The notes under the pieces are model-generated. The model did no database searches. It saw nothing but the letters and a program-made list of their open reading frames with translations, and was not told where the DNA came from. This document shows positions 47,731 to 60,760 of a stretch of 64,000 nt of DNA, in pieces. Position 1 is the stretch's first letter, and every line of letters starts with the position of its first letter. The DNA is taken from positions 124,001 through 188,000 of the forward strand of contig JAODTK010001222.1 in the NCBI GenBank assembly GCA_026419785.1, read 5' to 3'. Position numbers and translations under genes: made by a program. This DNA is from Sclerodactyla briareus. Taxonomy: Eukaryota; Echinodermata; Holothuroidea; Dendrochirotida; Sclerodactylidae.

Positions 47731-48309
47731 CTGACCTTCTCGAGCGCGAGGCAGATTATCGGGGAAACGCACGGGGAACCTACAGTTTTGAATAAAAAAA
47801 TAAAAAATATAAGGAGTTTTTACTCACTGGATCTGTATTCGCTCCGTGTCTTGTCCCCTTATTGTCGGTAAAAAAAAAACTGTTAAAGGACCTCACCCAT
47901 TAGTATAGTCTTGGGCTGTTTGGTCACTTGGTTGGCGTCGCCATTGGTCAGGGGGGGGGCGATAATCAACTCAGCCCTGGTACCCATTCACTAGCGAGGC
48001 AGTAGTGCTCAATACGTGACCTGGTTTAGAGAAAGTCGTTCAACTGTAGTCGTAAACGAGACAGTTATTCATTGTGCCAGTATGAAAGTAAATGCTGATA
48101 AATCACGCTGAATCTACTTGGAGTGGGAAATAGGATATGAAATTCGGAACTAGGTGGTTATTCTTGAATCGAATATTGCAGTGAAATATCCGCGAACAAA
48201 AGCTCCGCTCGCTACAGAGTGACTGCGACAAACCCGAAGTGACTTCGAAGAACAATAAGAGGTCTAAACGCGTTTGTGTGCGGAGATTACATTACATGAA
48301 ATGATTTAG

Positions 48310-48480
48310 AAAGATCGCAACCAGTCGACAAATCCATAATAAACCCCGGGAATGTACTTGACACCCTAGCACCAAATATAACATCTTCCCCCGGGAGCAC
48401 AATGTCAATGTCTGTATCAAGCCAGGAGTCAATTAATGCATCGAATACGGCACAAGAACTGCATGACGAGTTAGCGAACG
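48310..48480 (+). CDS. candidate exon, Ser/Thr-rich (strand uncertain)
   Basis: The + strand is open and ends at a donor GCGAAC|GTATGT at 48480, phase 0. It reads RSQPVDKSIINPGNVLDTLA, PNITSSPGSTMSMSVSSQES, then INASNTAQELHDELAN. Two sequons and many Ser/Thr suggest a secreted or surface linker. The next candidate exon starts in phase 0 after a 152-base intron. The minus strand of the same interval is also open (WLDTDIDIVLPGEDVIFGAR...), so only one of the two can be real. Confidence 0.35.
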
Positions 48481-48632
48481 TATGTATTTCTTTGTATGTA
48501 GTATTGTACCTGTATGTATGGTATGTAGGTATGTACTGTATGTATGTAGGTATGTATGTATGTACGTATGTATGATTGTATGTAGGTATGTATGTATGTA
48601 TGTATGTAGGTATGTATGTATGTAGTATGTTA
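48481..48632. repeat. GTAT/TATG tetranucleotide repeat
   Basis: A (TATG)n tract with GTAGGTATG variants. If the flanking + strand exons are real it makes up their whole intron, including both the GT donor and much of the acceptor side. Confidence 0.95.
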
Positions 48633-48709
48633 CAGGAAACAAGTATACTAGCGGACTGCGAGCTGCTGTGCATGACGCCTCAGAAAGATGCCCCAGACAC
48701 CCTCCGTGG
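48633..48709 (+). CDS. candidate exon of unknown protein
   Basis: Acceptor GTATGTTACAG before 48633 and donor GTGGGG|GTATGT at 48709. It reads ETSILADCELLCMTPQKDAP, then DTLRG. It starts in phase 0, matching the exon at 48310-48480. The acceptor's TATG context may be coincidence, as it sits at the edge of the microsatellite. Confidence 0.35.
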
Positions 48710-49399
48710 GGGTATGTGTAACATACAGCGTACCATAGTGTCATGTCAGAACTCGTACTACAGGAAGGCTTCAGACATTAACGATCCCGGGGTTAACAAA
48801 TTTAACTTAGGCACCCCATCGGTTCAGATCATTCATCTCGGCAGTCATAAATGCCAATCACACTTTCAAGAGATTCTGACAGGTATCTCGGAATGCAAAT
48901 GACGCGTGTAAAATGTAAAAACATACGTTATTCAAACAAACTATAATCATATAGACGTGGCCTGGGTACATTTTGGCAAATGTATCATTGTTGGATTCAG
49001 TAGGTTTCCCCTTCCCTGCTCTCTTACAGCTGTTTGTCTGTTTGTGCACTCTTCTGAAAATGTAAGCAGAGAATAGTATGGAATCTTTCATGAAGTCACG
49101 GTAACCCGTGCAGAAGACTCAGTAAAATGATGGGATTGATCGTTCCAGCCTGGGGACAAGAAGTGGGAGGTGAATGACCGACGGGTACCAGGACTTTGCC
49201 CAAGTTCTTGTGCTTACAGCCTCAAAATGTTATAATGGTGGTCGCCGTCTGACGATTACCATGCAGCACATCACGGATCTCCCGAGCAAAGATAATGTGG
49301 TGCGATGTAGGGCGAACCAGCCAAAATAGTATTAAAAAATAGCCTAGTATGACATGGAACTGCATTCTCCTCCCCAACGGAGAAGACATGTACAAAGAC

Positions 49400-49400
49400 A

Positions 49401-49432
<32 letters not shown>

Positions 49433-49591
49433 TATATATATAAGATATTATTATATATATATATAATATATATATTATATATATATCTAGATATATTCTA
49501 TAATAATATTAGAGTATATATATATATATATAGTTATATTATATATATATATATATATATCTATATATATATAATTATATATATATATATT
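49400..49591. repeat. AT microsatellite, interrupted
   Basis: About 190 bases of AT repeats with TTAT and ATAG breaks. Confidence 0.97.
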
Positions 49592-49684
49592 GTTGTGTTT
49601 TATATAACTTACACCAACTATGTTGTGGGCTATGCCCTAATAGTATAAACCTATCATTCATTTGACTGTTTATTTGTTCGGCAG

Positions 49685-49930
49685 ATTGATGAGCATAGCA
49701 CTCAGATCACACCGACAAAGCTTAGAGTGAAACGAAGTCATTTCAGGGAATTCCACGGAGGGGAAGTTACCCATCAATTCCCCATCCGCGAAAATTTAAA
49801 ATTAACTCACGATTACAAATGGGAAACCGGCGTAGGCAGAGCAATCAGATCGGAACACGATGGCACCACAACGCATTGTGGAATAATACCCAATTTTCCC
49901 CCTATACATTATGAAAACGGATCTCTATGA
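49685..49930 (+). CDS. candidate terminal exon of unknown protein
   Basis: A strong acceptor (GTTTATTTGTTCGGCAG) ends at 49684. The frame is open for 81 codons to TGA at 49928-49930: IDEHSTQITPTKLRVKRSHF, REFHGGEVTHQFPIRENLKL, WETGVGRAIRSEHD, CGIIPNFPPIHYENGSL. Phase 0 does not follow directly from the exon at 48633-48709 (which ends in phase 1). No family was recognised. Confidence 0.3.
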   Translation: MDEHSTQITPTKLRVKRSHFREFHGGEVTHQFPIRENLKLTHDYKWETGVGRAIRSEHDGTTTHCGIIPNFPPIHYENGSL

Positions 49931-52900
49931 GAGAATACGGGGCGGGCAGCAGTCGCATGGAAGTGTAATTCCAACGAAACGGTAAGTGGAAAGGTCAGAC
50001 TAGTACACGCACATGGCTACACTCTGAAAAACAGTGTAGGAAACAATATTTAAAGGGCATAGTCATGTAAATATGACTGGACTTTGGTACTACCTATTTA
50101 GTACCTTAGGACAGCCGAAAATTCTAACCAAATTCCACTTGAATTCAAGTGTACCGATAAAGGCACGATCAGTGATGCAAAATTGCCTCGTGACATCTTG
50201 GGCCGGGGAAACCGCGGATCCCCTTTAATAGAAGTCAAGTAAAATGGTACTCTACATTTCACCAACAAACTAGTTATAGGTAGGCTCCGAATAAAAACCT
50301 ACAAAGTCCGTTCAAAAAATGTTTTAGAATAAGCTCATAATTTTCTAAGTGAAACCTTCTTTAGTTTTCTGTTATCACGGCACAAAATGCAGCATTCGTT
50401 TGTATGATTTATTTGGGACTTTGCATTGTTCCCCGTGATGTGCCTATTTCTGGAATTTATCAAAAAGTAAATCAAATATCTGCAACGAAGCAACATGCTA
50501 GACCTCCAAATTGGGGTGTGTGGTTTTGATATGTTCCTTTTTTAACCTGTGCTAGTTCACAAGCAATATTGACAGATCATTGGTCATTTGAAGACGCCTG
50601 AAAGAAAAAATAATTCAGTAGTATTATACAGCACGACCACACAGTGATACAGTGAAAATATGATGAATGGTTTTCACCATAGAAAGAAACTTAATAACCT
50701 CTAATATAGGCTGACAACGATCGCAGCATGCGGATACTCCCGTGTTTTACCCAACGGCTGTGAGCGAACGTCTGTAGTTACAACAGCATGAAAGTAAATT
50801 GATCTCTTCAAAATGAGAAACAAAATCTCTATGTTCAATATCATCACTAACATGTGTTATTCTGTGCCATTCTCAACATTTTCTCGTGGTGAAGCTATAC
50901 TGGGGAGCACTTGCAAGTATGATACTTGCGTTTTCCTCATACTTAACCGGTCGGTGCCGTTGATAACTAAATTATAGCATTATGGCAGCACACCAGTCTC
51001 TTAGATTACCGTAGGCTATGGCTGAATACACCCGGAGATCCCGGAGTGCTATCCCTCCTGTAAAATGTGACTTTGCCAAACTGCAGTCATCATTTGTCAG
51101 GTTGTATATCACATTGAAATGTATAGGAACAAATTACATCGCTAATCGCTTCCAGAGTGACGAAATTTCCTCGAATAGACCGAGGAGGGGTTCCCCCTCG
51201 CTGGTCCGTCGTTGTGTGTTTTTCTTCTTGCAGGATGGGACTGAACATAATACTGCCACGCATATAGTCTGATAGTGTAGTAATTGAATCACATGGTCTA
51301 ATGTTGCATAGAAGCATTCATCGCCGGCAAAAGGGAAAACACAGTGTGAACAGTTTTAATTGTTGATGTCAGTTGCCTATTAAAAATCTGTGGTGGCGGA
51401 GTAAGATCCGGGCTATAACAGTTCGGTATTGAAGGTGGTATTTGCAAACATCTATCCGTTCAAGTCATGTGGTTCTTCGAGGAAAGGCATATCTGTAAAA
51501 TGCAGGGTAATATCCTATTTTTGCTCAGGGATCATGTGTTCGTATCAGTTCTTCAGCGTCACTTTCATTGCAGTTGAGTTGCCTGCGAAAGGGATTCCAC
51601 TCAGCGACAACGATTTCAGCTCTTTCGCACTGTTCGAACATATTTCGGCGGAGGTATGTATTGCCAAGTTGGAAGGAAAGTTGTTCGAAATTAGGTGTTT
51701 CCCCATAGACTAGCGAACTATGGAATGGACTCATGCGTGTGTGTGTTAATAACGGGGAAGTTATGTTCATACAATGGATTATTTCTGAAATCGTGATGAA
51801 ATCGAGGAAATCTTCAGATTGTTGGAACATCTTTACATTCATTCCTTCTAAAGTTGTCAGATACTGAGTTATTGCGCTAGTTTTAATACATCGTTCCAAT
51901 TGTGCACTTGCTATGTTGTCGTTCCTGGGGTTTGTTTTCGTTCAAGGGGATGGGTTGATAGGTAGGTACCGTATTGTACAGCTCACCGCGGCTCACCCTC
52001 TGCATGTGAGGAGAGGCGACTGAAGAGGGGGTCGTATGTTGTAAAATCTCAACTTTATAGGGCAATGACACTTCCTTCTGCTACATCATAATTTTCACTT
52101 ACCATGCAACAAACCAAGGAACGCTATCAAAAGGGGGATCAGGGGACAGGCAATGGTGGGTGAAGCCTGAGGCGTAAAAACAAAGAGCCAACTGCATTAA
52201 TGTATATTCACTCTGCCGCGAACTGTTGTATGATTGGCATGCACGTCAACAACTGTATGCATTCGGTCTGCCTAACATTATTACAGGTAGTATAGGCTAT
52301 AGTGTTAGTTGAGTGTTAATCATCGGTCCAGCGTGGTTTATACACGTGGACTCGAGTGTATACAGGACAGCGTATGATAAGTGGATATCCCCTATGCCTG
52401 GAGGGACAATTCGATTCGAAGAGGAAATTCACAATAGGCAGTGGATGTGATGCCGGGGTCCTACTTACGTTATTCAACGCGCCATTCAACTTTCAACTGA
52501 ATGAATACACGCGCGTGTCAATGTATTGTATATATCTCTACTGGATTAGTGTATCTATTTAATTGAACATTGTGAATGAGACCCAACGGTCTTCACTCCC
52601 GGCTCATTCATATACCACGTTATTCTAGTAATAGGTGTCATATGTGTAATCATAGGTGTAACCACCATCACACCATCCATGTAAGTACAGGATGAATCAC
52701 GATTAGCCTACTCTAACGAGCCAATAACATCCCAGAATGATAATTAAGTCTAAATGAATGAATGGTGTTCATTCGGCTGCTGTCTTAGGCCGGGATTCCA
52801 TAGATGGTATGCGTATCCGGGCGGCATGTCCGCATACATAGTTATGAAAAAAGACGTTTATTTCAGAAGATAAAACACTATAAGGTGTATACGAAAAAGG

Positions 52901-54990
52901 ACCATAAAAAGACAGCAGCCCATGATATTGTCGTTGCTTGGCTTTTTAAGGAAGATATTCCATAGAATTCATTCGCTGTGATACGCATCCGCATACGCGT
53001 TGGTAAATGTGCCTTTTTCGCTATTTCAGCGTTGGTTTGCCTTCATTTATGAATTTTTGTCTTTTGTGGGACGCATATCAATCTCAGCAAACTAAATAGA
53101 ACATATTCCAACACTATCCCCCGCTCAGCTCACGTAAATTAGCGATTTTTTACATCGCCAGATAGCCATCTATGGATCCAGCCTTAGCCGCATGCCAGCA
53201 CTAGTCTCGTCACAACCTGGCCACTGTTTTCCTGCTTCATTGCAAACATGTATTGCTAAATGTCGCATCCGTACTGGTTATCTCTATACCTCCATGAAGT
53301 GTGATGGCAGACCAACCCACCACTGACATATACGGAGGAACAAGAGGGCCCACTATTATAGACTTCGCGTATAATGCATCGTGTTGAGGACAATGTCGTC
53401 TTAACAAACGACTGGCCAGCACCTATAGCGCGTAATAGGTTCTCACAGCCGCCTAAAGATCTCTGCTATTTATCTTGTTTAGCCATGTCGTTGACGGCCC
53501 TGATCACTGGATTTTACCAGAGGAATATGTTTGTGTATTTTTCCCTTGGATTTCTTGGAATTTCATTTTGATCCCAGTTTGTATATATTTCACCGATTAA
53601 GTTTGATTGTCGTAGGATACTGGGTGATTTTTATGAGGGGAGTCCAGAGAATGTTCTGTAGGCTAATACGCTGTCTGGGCGTGTCTCAAGTGTACTCGAA
53701 TGACCTCTGACACAATATTATTATCATAACAATATAATACATATAGATTGGCTCATTTGCTATCGTCAATATATTAGTGGGCGCAGGAGGTATAGCCCGT
53801 AGCCCCGTACCCCTATAGCCTTTACCCACGGTACCATAAATCATCCACATCCCTCCTCGGATCGCTTGTTCTGGACAACTGACCTATTCCTAACAAGACT
53901 GCTAGAAAGTAACAGACGTCATACCGTTTTTTAAATGGACCATCAAATTAGACTATTTTTCTGATCTGTTCCAACAACAATAAAGCTTCATAATGTTTCG
54001 CCAGATTGGAATCCCCTGGAATGTGTGTTGTATGTCCGCTCCCGCTCTTCTACAGAAGCGTCATTTAATCATGAAATCACCTTGCTCGTCATTTCACGCG
54101 GTCATAATTGAACTAACCAGAAAACCGGTGAGCACATTACGATACCAATCACGACAGAGCCTCTGCAATATGAGAACGAAATAGAATCCGCTCCAGAAAT
54201 AACTCCGGACAGAAGTTAGCTCCACGGTATAACCTACTTTGCTCTTTCCCTAACTGCTTGACAGTAAGACGGGACAGACTATTATACTCTGCAGATTCTT
54301 TGATGGTTGGGTGGTCATTAAAAGTTAGTTAATTGTCTCTTGGAGGAGTTAGTGCTTGAAGCAATTTTCGAACCATTAGGAGCATCGGAGATTATATATA
54401 TATATATATATTTGGCTTGTTCGCCGCCTTCGAAATTGGGCATTACTTCATTCTGCTGCCCTCTATTTTTTGACGCCTGCAGGTTTCACGAGTCAAATGA
54501 CATGACTTAATGTGCTTTTTCTAAACGAGTCTAACATAAGGTCATTTCTTCGGGTATATTACAGGTCTAGTTCTATCAGAGGTCATCACATATCATAGTT
54601 CAGGAGGAGGTCGCCATCCAAATGTTTGTGTTCTTGTAGTATTGTTGTTGCCGCCCATCCTGAGGTACTGCATGTTTTCGAAATGTTAGTAGATTTGCTG
54701 TTCATACGATCATTGGGTTGTAAGTCGAAACCTCATGTTACGTCTATGGTGATTCCAGTTATTTATCGAATGAACTGAGTATTTCAAGTGCAAGAGATGT
54801 TTCGTCCCGATTAAATTGACGACCTCTACTGGTCCACTATGAAGTGATATGGCTCTTCCCGTTGCTTGAATCCCTCTTAACAGAATGTTTCACAGAGGAC
54901 AAAAATCTGTGAAGAAAAGTAATGAATAGCTCTATTGATTGAGTTCTCTTAAAGACCAATTTCACAGATGATGTAAGTCAGCATTTAAAT
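49931..54990. other. mostly non-coding; weak exon-like pieces
   Basis: Includes a possible exon at 51574-51654 (+) and an open minus-strand frame at 51883-52071, both described as findings. A short AT run lies at 54393-54412. A duplicated 'catccgcatac/gtatccg' phrase occurs around 52806-52995. No gene is confident. Confidence 0.4.
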
Positions 54991-54994
54991 AATT

Positions 54995-55033
54995 GGGGGG
55001 GGGGGTGGGGGGGGGGGGGGGGGAGTGGGGGGA
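54995..55033 (+). repeat. poly-G tract
   Basis: About 39 bases of G interrupted by T and A, followed 55 bases later by a C run (55087-55102). The pair could form a stem or disturb assembly. Confidence 0.95.
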
Positions 55034-55499
55034 ATAGTTGTAACGGCCAGTTGTTATGCCGCTACCAGGATATGAAACTGGATCTGACCCCCCCCCCCCC
55101 CCAATGAATGTCCACAATGCATTCTTTACTTGAGGATATACAGATCAAGCAGCTAGCTTTGTCCAGAGTAACTACAGTCAAACCAGTAGAGTTTCATGGA
55201 TTTTAAAAAACCATTGGGTGAGACTATTCGGGAGATCGGAAGAATTTTTTTTTCTTTTCTAATTAGGATTGAGCTATCCTATTAACAAAGTTATGTAAGA
55301 GTAACACATAATCGGAAATATGTTTTCACATCGCAGGTTTTCAGTGAGTATTTTTTTTAGCACTGTGAGAATTGGAATAACTTACTACAGGTCATTTTTA
55401 TTGGTAGGTGTAACGCAAGGAGATACTTATAGAAAAATAATTTGCTCACTTATCGTCCAATATTATCAGCCAGTGACATCCACGCCTATAGTGAACTCC

Positions 55500-56080
55500 T
55501 AGTTTCGAAATGTGAGAGGAAAAATTCCAACCATCATGAAATAAACCACTAAACCCGACTTTTAAAAAACCGAAATCCCTACAGTTTTGAAAACACGAAG
55601 AAACTATTGATGTACAATCCTCATCTGAGATTAAGGGATTGATCAAAAGATACATCAATTCCTGGAGTAAATGCTGATGTGTTACAGCTCCTGTGAGCAA
55701 AATCCAATGAGCATAACGTAAACCATATAAATCAATATATTTTAAAAACCGGAAAACCCTACACTCTTGAAAGAAAACGAAGACAACATTAATATACAAC
55801 CCTCATCTGTGATTAACTGATTGGTAAAAAAAGTACATTAACTCCTGGGGCAAATGCTTATGTGTTTGAGCTTCTTTAAGATCCAGGAAAAATTCAATAA
55901 GTGTATTAAGTAAAAACCATAAATAAACAATATATTCTAAACCAAACCCCACAGTCTTGAAAAGACAAGAAACAATTGATGTATAACCCTAATCTAAGAT
56001 TAACCAATTGGTCAAAAGGTACAATAATCCCCAGAGCAAATGCTGTTGTGTTTAGAGCTTCTGTAACTGGGATATACCCA
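55500..56080 (+). repeat. tandem array, about 185-bp unit, three copies
   Basis: The phrase 'ccctacagttttgaaaac', with variants, recurs at about 55577, 55757 and 55946. Each is followed by 'gatgtacaa/atatacaac', 'cctcatctgagattaa', 'gatcaaaag/ggtaaaa', 'tcctggag/ggg' and 'aaatgctgatgtgtt'. Copies are about 75-80% alike by eye. No coding content. Confidence 0.85.
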
Positions 56081-59000
56081 CAACATCTGTAAACCTTATA
56101 TACTTATTATAATTATAGGTTTGTAGAAATTTAGGCTAGCCTAATAGAACTTGTTTAAGCGGCTCGTTTAGCAGCCCAACGAAGCTGTAAATTCCAGTAA
56201 TGTGCAGATTTTACAACGTCTATCGTGGTTAGCATGTGTATAATTCAGGTAAAAAAATATATAGGGACTCATGTCTTCGTAGTATTAGGGATTTGTTTGC
56301 GGTTTGAAGTAAGGTTCAACTGATAAAACAAGAAGTTGACTGTTAGGCTTTGTAAATCGCCACATTCACTCCCCATTTTTAGAAATTGCAACACGAAAGC
56401 TATTCAAAACCTTGCGAGATAGCAATAATAGTTAATTGGTTAACAAATTAGGAATGGACTTCGTCAATTAAATGTTACTATTTCAGAAACACATCAGTCG
56501 CAGATATTCATCGTTATGCAATATTCATTCCACCAAAGATCCGAAATGATAGAATTGGTATGATATACAAAATGGTCTTAAAAGCATTTCTTTAAAATTA
56601 GGACAGTTTTCAGCAATTGCGATTACGGTGCAGTGAATAGGTAGGGAGTATGGATTATAGAGCCAGCTCATATATGGAAGAAAATCACAAACACCAAGTG
56701 AAACATGTTGAGAGAAATTACTGGAAAAAGGAATAATTTTGGAAGTTACCGCTTCGCTCCGTTAAATCAACGGCCTTCGCTAATCCAAAGCAATTATCTA
56801 ACAGAGTGCTTCAAATTGAGCAAAGCAATCATATGTGACTCTGAAATGGGGAGAGGTTGCTCTGTATTTTGAATTGAGTTTTATTCACGCATTCAGACAA
56901 ACGAACCTCTTTTAAATTGTGTTCAACCTAAAAACATTCAGCAGTTCCACCATCGTTCACAAGACTTTTTGCTAGAGCTCGCAGCCACTATGGACACAAC
57001 TGACCTACGCTTAACTGTATATGACAAGTTAGGATAATTGGTATAGGCTGTATAGTAACACGGGCCGAAGTGAGCCGGAATGTAATGAGTTTGTTTACGT
57101 CGTATGACTTTTAAATATTATAATACCCACTTGCCTCATGCAGATAATGCTCTGTTCGCAAATAATTTGCAAAAAACAATTTCATTTTCCATGTACACTG
57201 AGAACAAACAAACAAATCCTGTCAAATACGTATTATCCTATGAACTGTGCCTCTCCACTGCAGATAGAAGAAAATCGCAATAGACTAGTTACGCGAGTTT
57301 TCAACGAGTCCATTCACACACTATCTCAGCACAGTACATGCGTACCGTGCACTGGTTTTAATACCCTAACTTTAATATACTAGTGGCTATCGATGGTCAC
57401 GTACATTAACCGCAAGAAACTGAGCTGAACCTGTGACATGAAAACATAAATTACAGGGCCCCATCAATTTCTTTACCTCGCTGTTGAAATGCATGAAAAT
57501 TTGGCATCAGCGCAATAACTGCGAGCATACAAGTAACATGACTGCTCGATCTAAAAAAAAAAAAATCGTTCTTCATGCAAAAAATAGGCCCTAACGCAGA
57601 TCTGATTGTCCGAGAATGCTCTTGAAAAATAGACAAATTTCGCACCCAGACTGGTCATGTCATGGTTCATGATTACCGTCGTAGCGTTCGATGTACAGTG
57701 TGTTCCGTAGCTTACACTATTTTAACGTTATCACATAGATTCATTTGGGCAGTTAAATAGGTATGTGGGAAGACAAAGTTAATCGCGATTTTGGGTTTTA
57801 TCGTTTCTACTGCTGAATTATTACATATTACTTATTCTATGAACGTATAGTTATTGTATCTCATCCTCCAAGTCCATTCAGTCAATTCCAACAGTAGTTG
57901 TAGAATATACGTACTTACAGTCTCACAGAGGTTTAAAAAGTATTTCGATGAAATTTTTTGAAGACATTTCTTAAGACAGCATGCCTATAAATGACAAGAT
58001 TATACGTCACCGACAGGGCGTTTTCACCAATGGGTCTCCGTACAAACAATCAACAACGAGAGGCTCGGTGGATAATGGATTTTAACAGATCAACATAACC
58101 AACAATTGTTTTCAATAGGGCAGAAGTAACTTGTCATTTTTTCAGAGAGGGTATGTTTAAAACTGTTCAATAACACTCAAATAAATCAGCATTATATATG
58201 CGTACGGAGAACGGGGAGAAAAATCCTAGCATTATCGGGACAGGAATCTATATGCTACGTGAGATTCCACAGCGGCCTAATCAGTGAATTAAGCAGAGCT
58301 TGTATCTTTTTGATAGAACTAGCCAGGCCCTATATGATCATTGTATATTACACCAATACGATGGGTCCAAATTCTAGCCGAAAAAACTGTGCTTCCAGCC
58401 TAGTTATTATATTTACAGGGTTAAGCAGCTGCCTTTGTGTGTATCTGACTCACTGTTTATACGGTTTTCCGTTAAAACACACTAGCCAGGGGTCTCACAC
58501 AGAACAGTTAATTTGAGATTTTCTGTGAACTTCACTTTGCTACTTGATATATAGCAAAACCCTCAATAATATAGCCTACCCGACTCTCACAAGACCCTCA
58601 GTACGTGAGTGCAGCACCGAGCACACATTGCAGGTTATTACAGTATTTTGGGTAACCTACATAAACCACATGAACAAATACAATTGCGACATCGCGGTCG
58701 TAAAATCTCACCAACAAGCCGAGACCATCGCACATTATTCAAATAAATATATACCATGAATGGTTTCCAAATCAGCACGATCACTATAGAAGTCTATCAC
58801 AGCCTTACGTTTTTTTTTCAGCTTACGCTCCTATTTTACTCGAAAATAAATGCAGTTGTTTTCCCGAACACGTCTGGACGAAGAACGGACTGGATGTATT
58901 CCGATGTATTCCTAGGTGTATTCCTTGTCATGTCAAAGTTCATTACTGTTCGATCGATTGCTTCATTTGGCCGACACAGCGAAACTGCTGGCTCCGTGGA

Positions 59001-59916
59001 ACCAGGGAACGGACTCGGTCATTATTTCCAAGTTAATATATATTAGGAACGCGAACGAACATTTCCACGTTGTGTTCACTTAGGTTTTCGATTATAAATC
59101 GTCATTCTGAATGAAATCACATACGGGAAACTATGCCACGATGCTATAAATAATAGGTAGCAATTACGGGGGACCCATTGTAGCCTTACGAGTAACGATA
59201 AATGCATCATAATTTTATTATAATTTCGTAAACCAAGGTAGGTATTATGAACTACGGTGGTACAGCGAAATGAACTTTTATCATCGTTTCCAGTCCTCGG
59301 AGGTTTGTTCATTTCTTGTATTTCTATAATTTCAAAACACCAATAATCGATACACGTTATTGACCACAAACGATAATCCAAAGTGTTCCGGGATAGTTCA
59401 ATCCATGTGAACGCGGGGCATTACAAAAGTACATCGTCTGTTCTGAACGACAGTGAACTTTGTATTAACAGTACGATTACGAACAAACCTGACTTTTAAG
59501 ACGATAAGTTGTTTCAAAGATTTTTTTCTTCAATTTTATGCTTCTCAATAGTGGTCAGTCATGTTAATTTATAGATTAAATGCAATGCGGCTGATACAAA
59601 GTCGACATATGTGATTACAGTTTTATAGCTGGTGTATGAACTCACTTTCAGCTTGTTATTGTAAGAATTTCAATATTTAGCGATTATAGTCGAGACATAC
59701 CGTATAGGGGACGACAATATAACAATATTGGTATAGTATTGCGATAATCCTAATAATATGTGAATATATTACTAGAAGTCTCATTGAAGAATGAAAATGT
59801 TGTGATTCACTAAAAAAATAATCTGTAAATTTGCTCAGTCAGGAAGTTATCGTTTTAATAATAATATATAATTACAAGTATTCAAACCTATGAACGAGAT
59901 AGTAAAATTTTTACTA
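56081..59916. other. non-coding, nothing recognised
   Basis: AT-rich. Open frames up to about 100 codons have no recognisable motif or paired splice sites. Confidence 0.4.
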
Positions 59917-60760
59917 AAGTAAATAAGTAAGTAAGTAAGTAAAACTTTATCAATCCATAAAGGAAATTCAAGTACTCGCACGTACAGGCATGGGAATGAT
60001 AAAATGAACAGTTGTAATAAATAGATTCATATATACAAGATATAGTGTACAGCATAAAAAAATATAAGAAAGAGTTAGCGTCTCTGTTTATCATTAAAAA
60101 AGCTTTATTGCACGGGGGATGAATGAATTCCGATATCTGTTGGTTTTAGGACTCGGGAGTCTCAGCCACCGATACCTCTACTCTATCTGTCCTCATGAGA
60201 AGTTTCTGAAGAGGGTTACTGGTGCCAGTCCAAACGGTGTCTAATTTGGACTCAAGTAGGCATTGGTTACATCGAGTTGACTGACGGCTGAGGCTCTCCT
60301 ACCACACTACTAGCTTTGTTGATAATAGTGTCAATACGGTTCTTTTCAATTGCACTGACATTACCACCCCAGCATATCATACATAACGCGAGGCCCCTTT
60401 ATGGTGGAAGTATAGAATTTATCTAGAATTTCACGACGGACACTAAAGTGAGACAGTTTACGAAGACAATACACCTAGGGTTTAGCTTCTTAATAAGAAG
60501 CATCAATATGATCACCCCAAGTTAAGTTGTCCGTTCGGGGTAACCCCAATATATTTGTATGAATTAACACGGTCGACGACAGAATCCTAAATTGTGACAG
60601 GTGAAATAGCGGTGGCGTCCCGTCGAAAATCAATTATTATTTCTTTTGACTTGGAAACATTCAAATCAAGAAAATTCGAATCGCAGTAATTCGGGACGGT
60701 ATCGAAATTTTGAAACGTTTCGATGTTGTAAAGCAGTTCTAATAACAACCACGGCAATTG
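59917..60760 (-). mobile_element. L2/CR1-like LINE 3' part
   Basis: On the minus strand, in shifting frames: NFLDLNVSKSKEIIIDFRRD (KTKE--IDFR block), VDRVNSYKYIGVTPN, GDHIDAS, and LRLPSPKTNRYRNSFIPRAI then KLFND, the conserved C-terminus of L2/Rex1/CR1-type reverse transcriptases. The 3' end reads 'tgaatttcctttatgga' and 'ttgataaagtttta', then an (ACTT)n tail, the known L2-style ending. The catalytic RT core upstream (above about 60760) was not found, so the copy is 5'-truncated or further decayed. Confidence 0.85.

Noticed and set aside
48433-48744. His/Thr/Tyr-rich open frames near the TATG repeat
   Set aside because: Translations of the tetranucleotide repeat.
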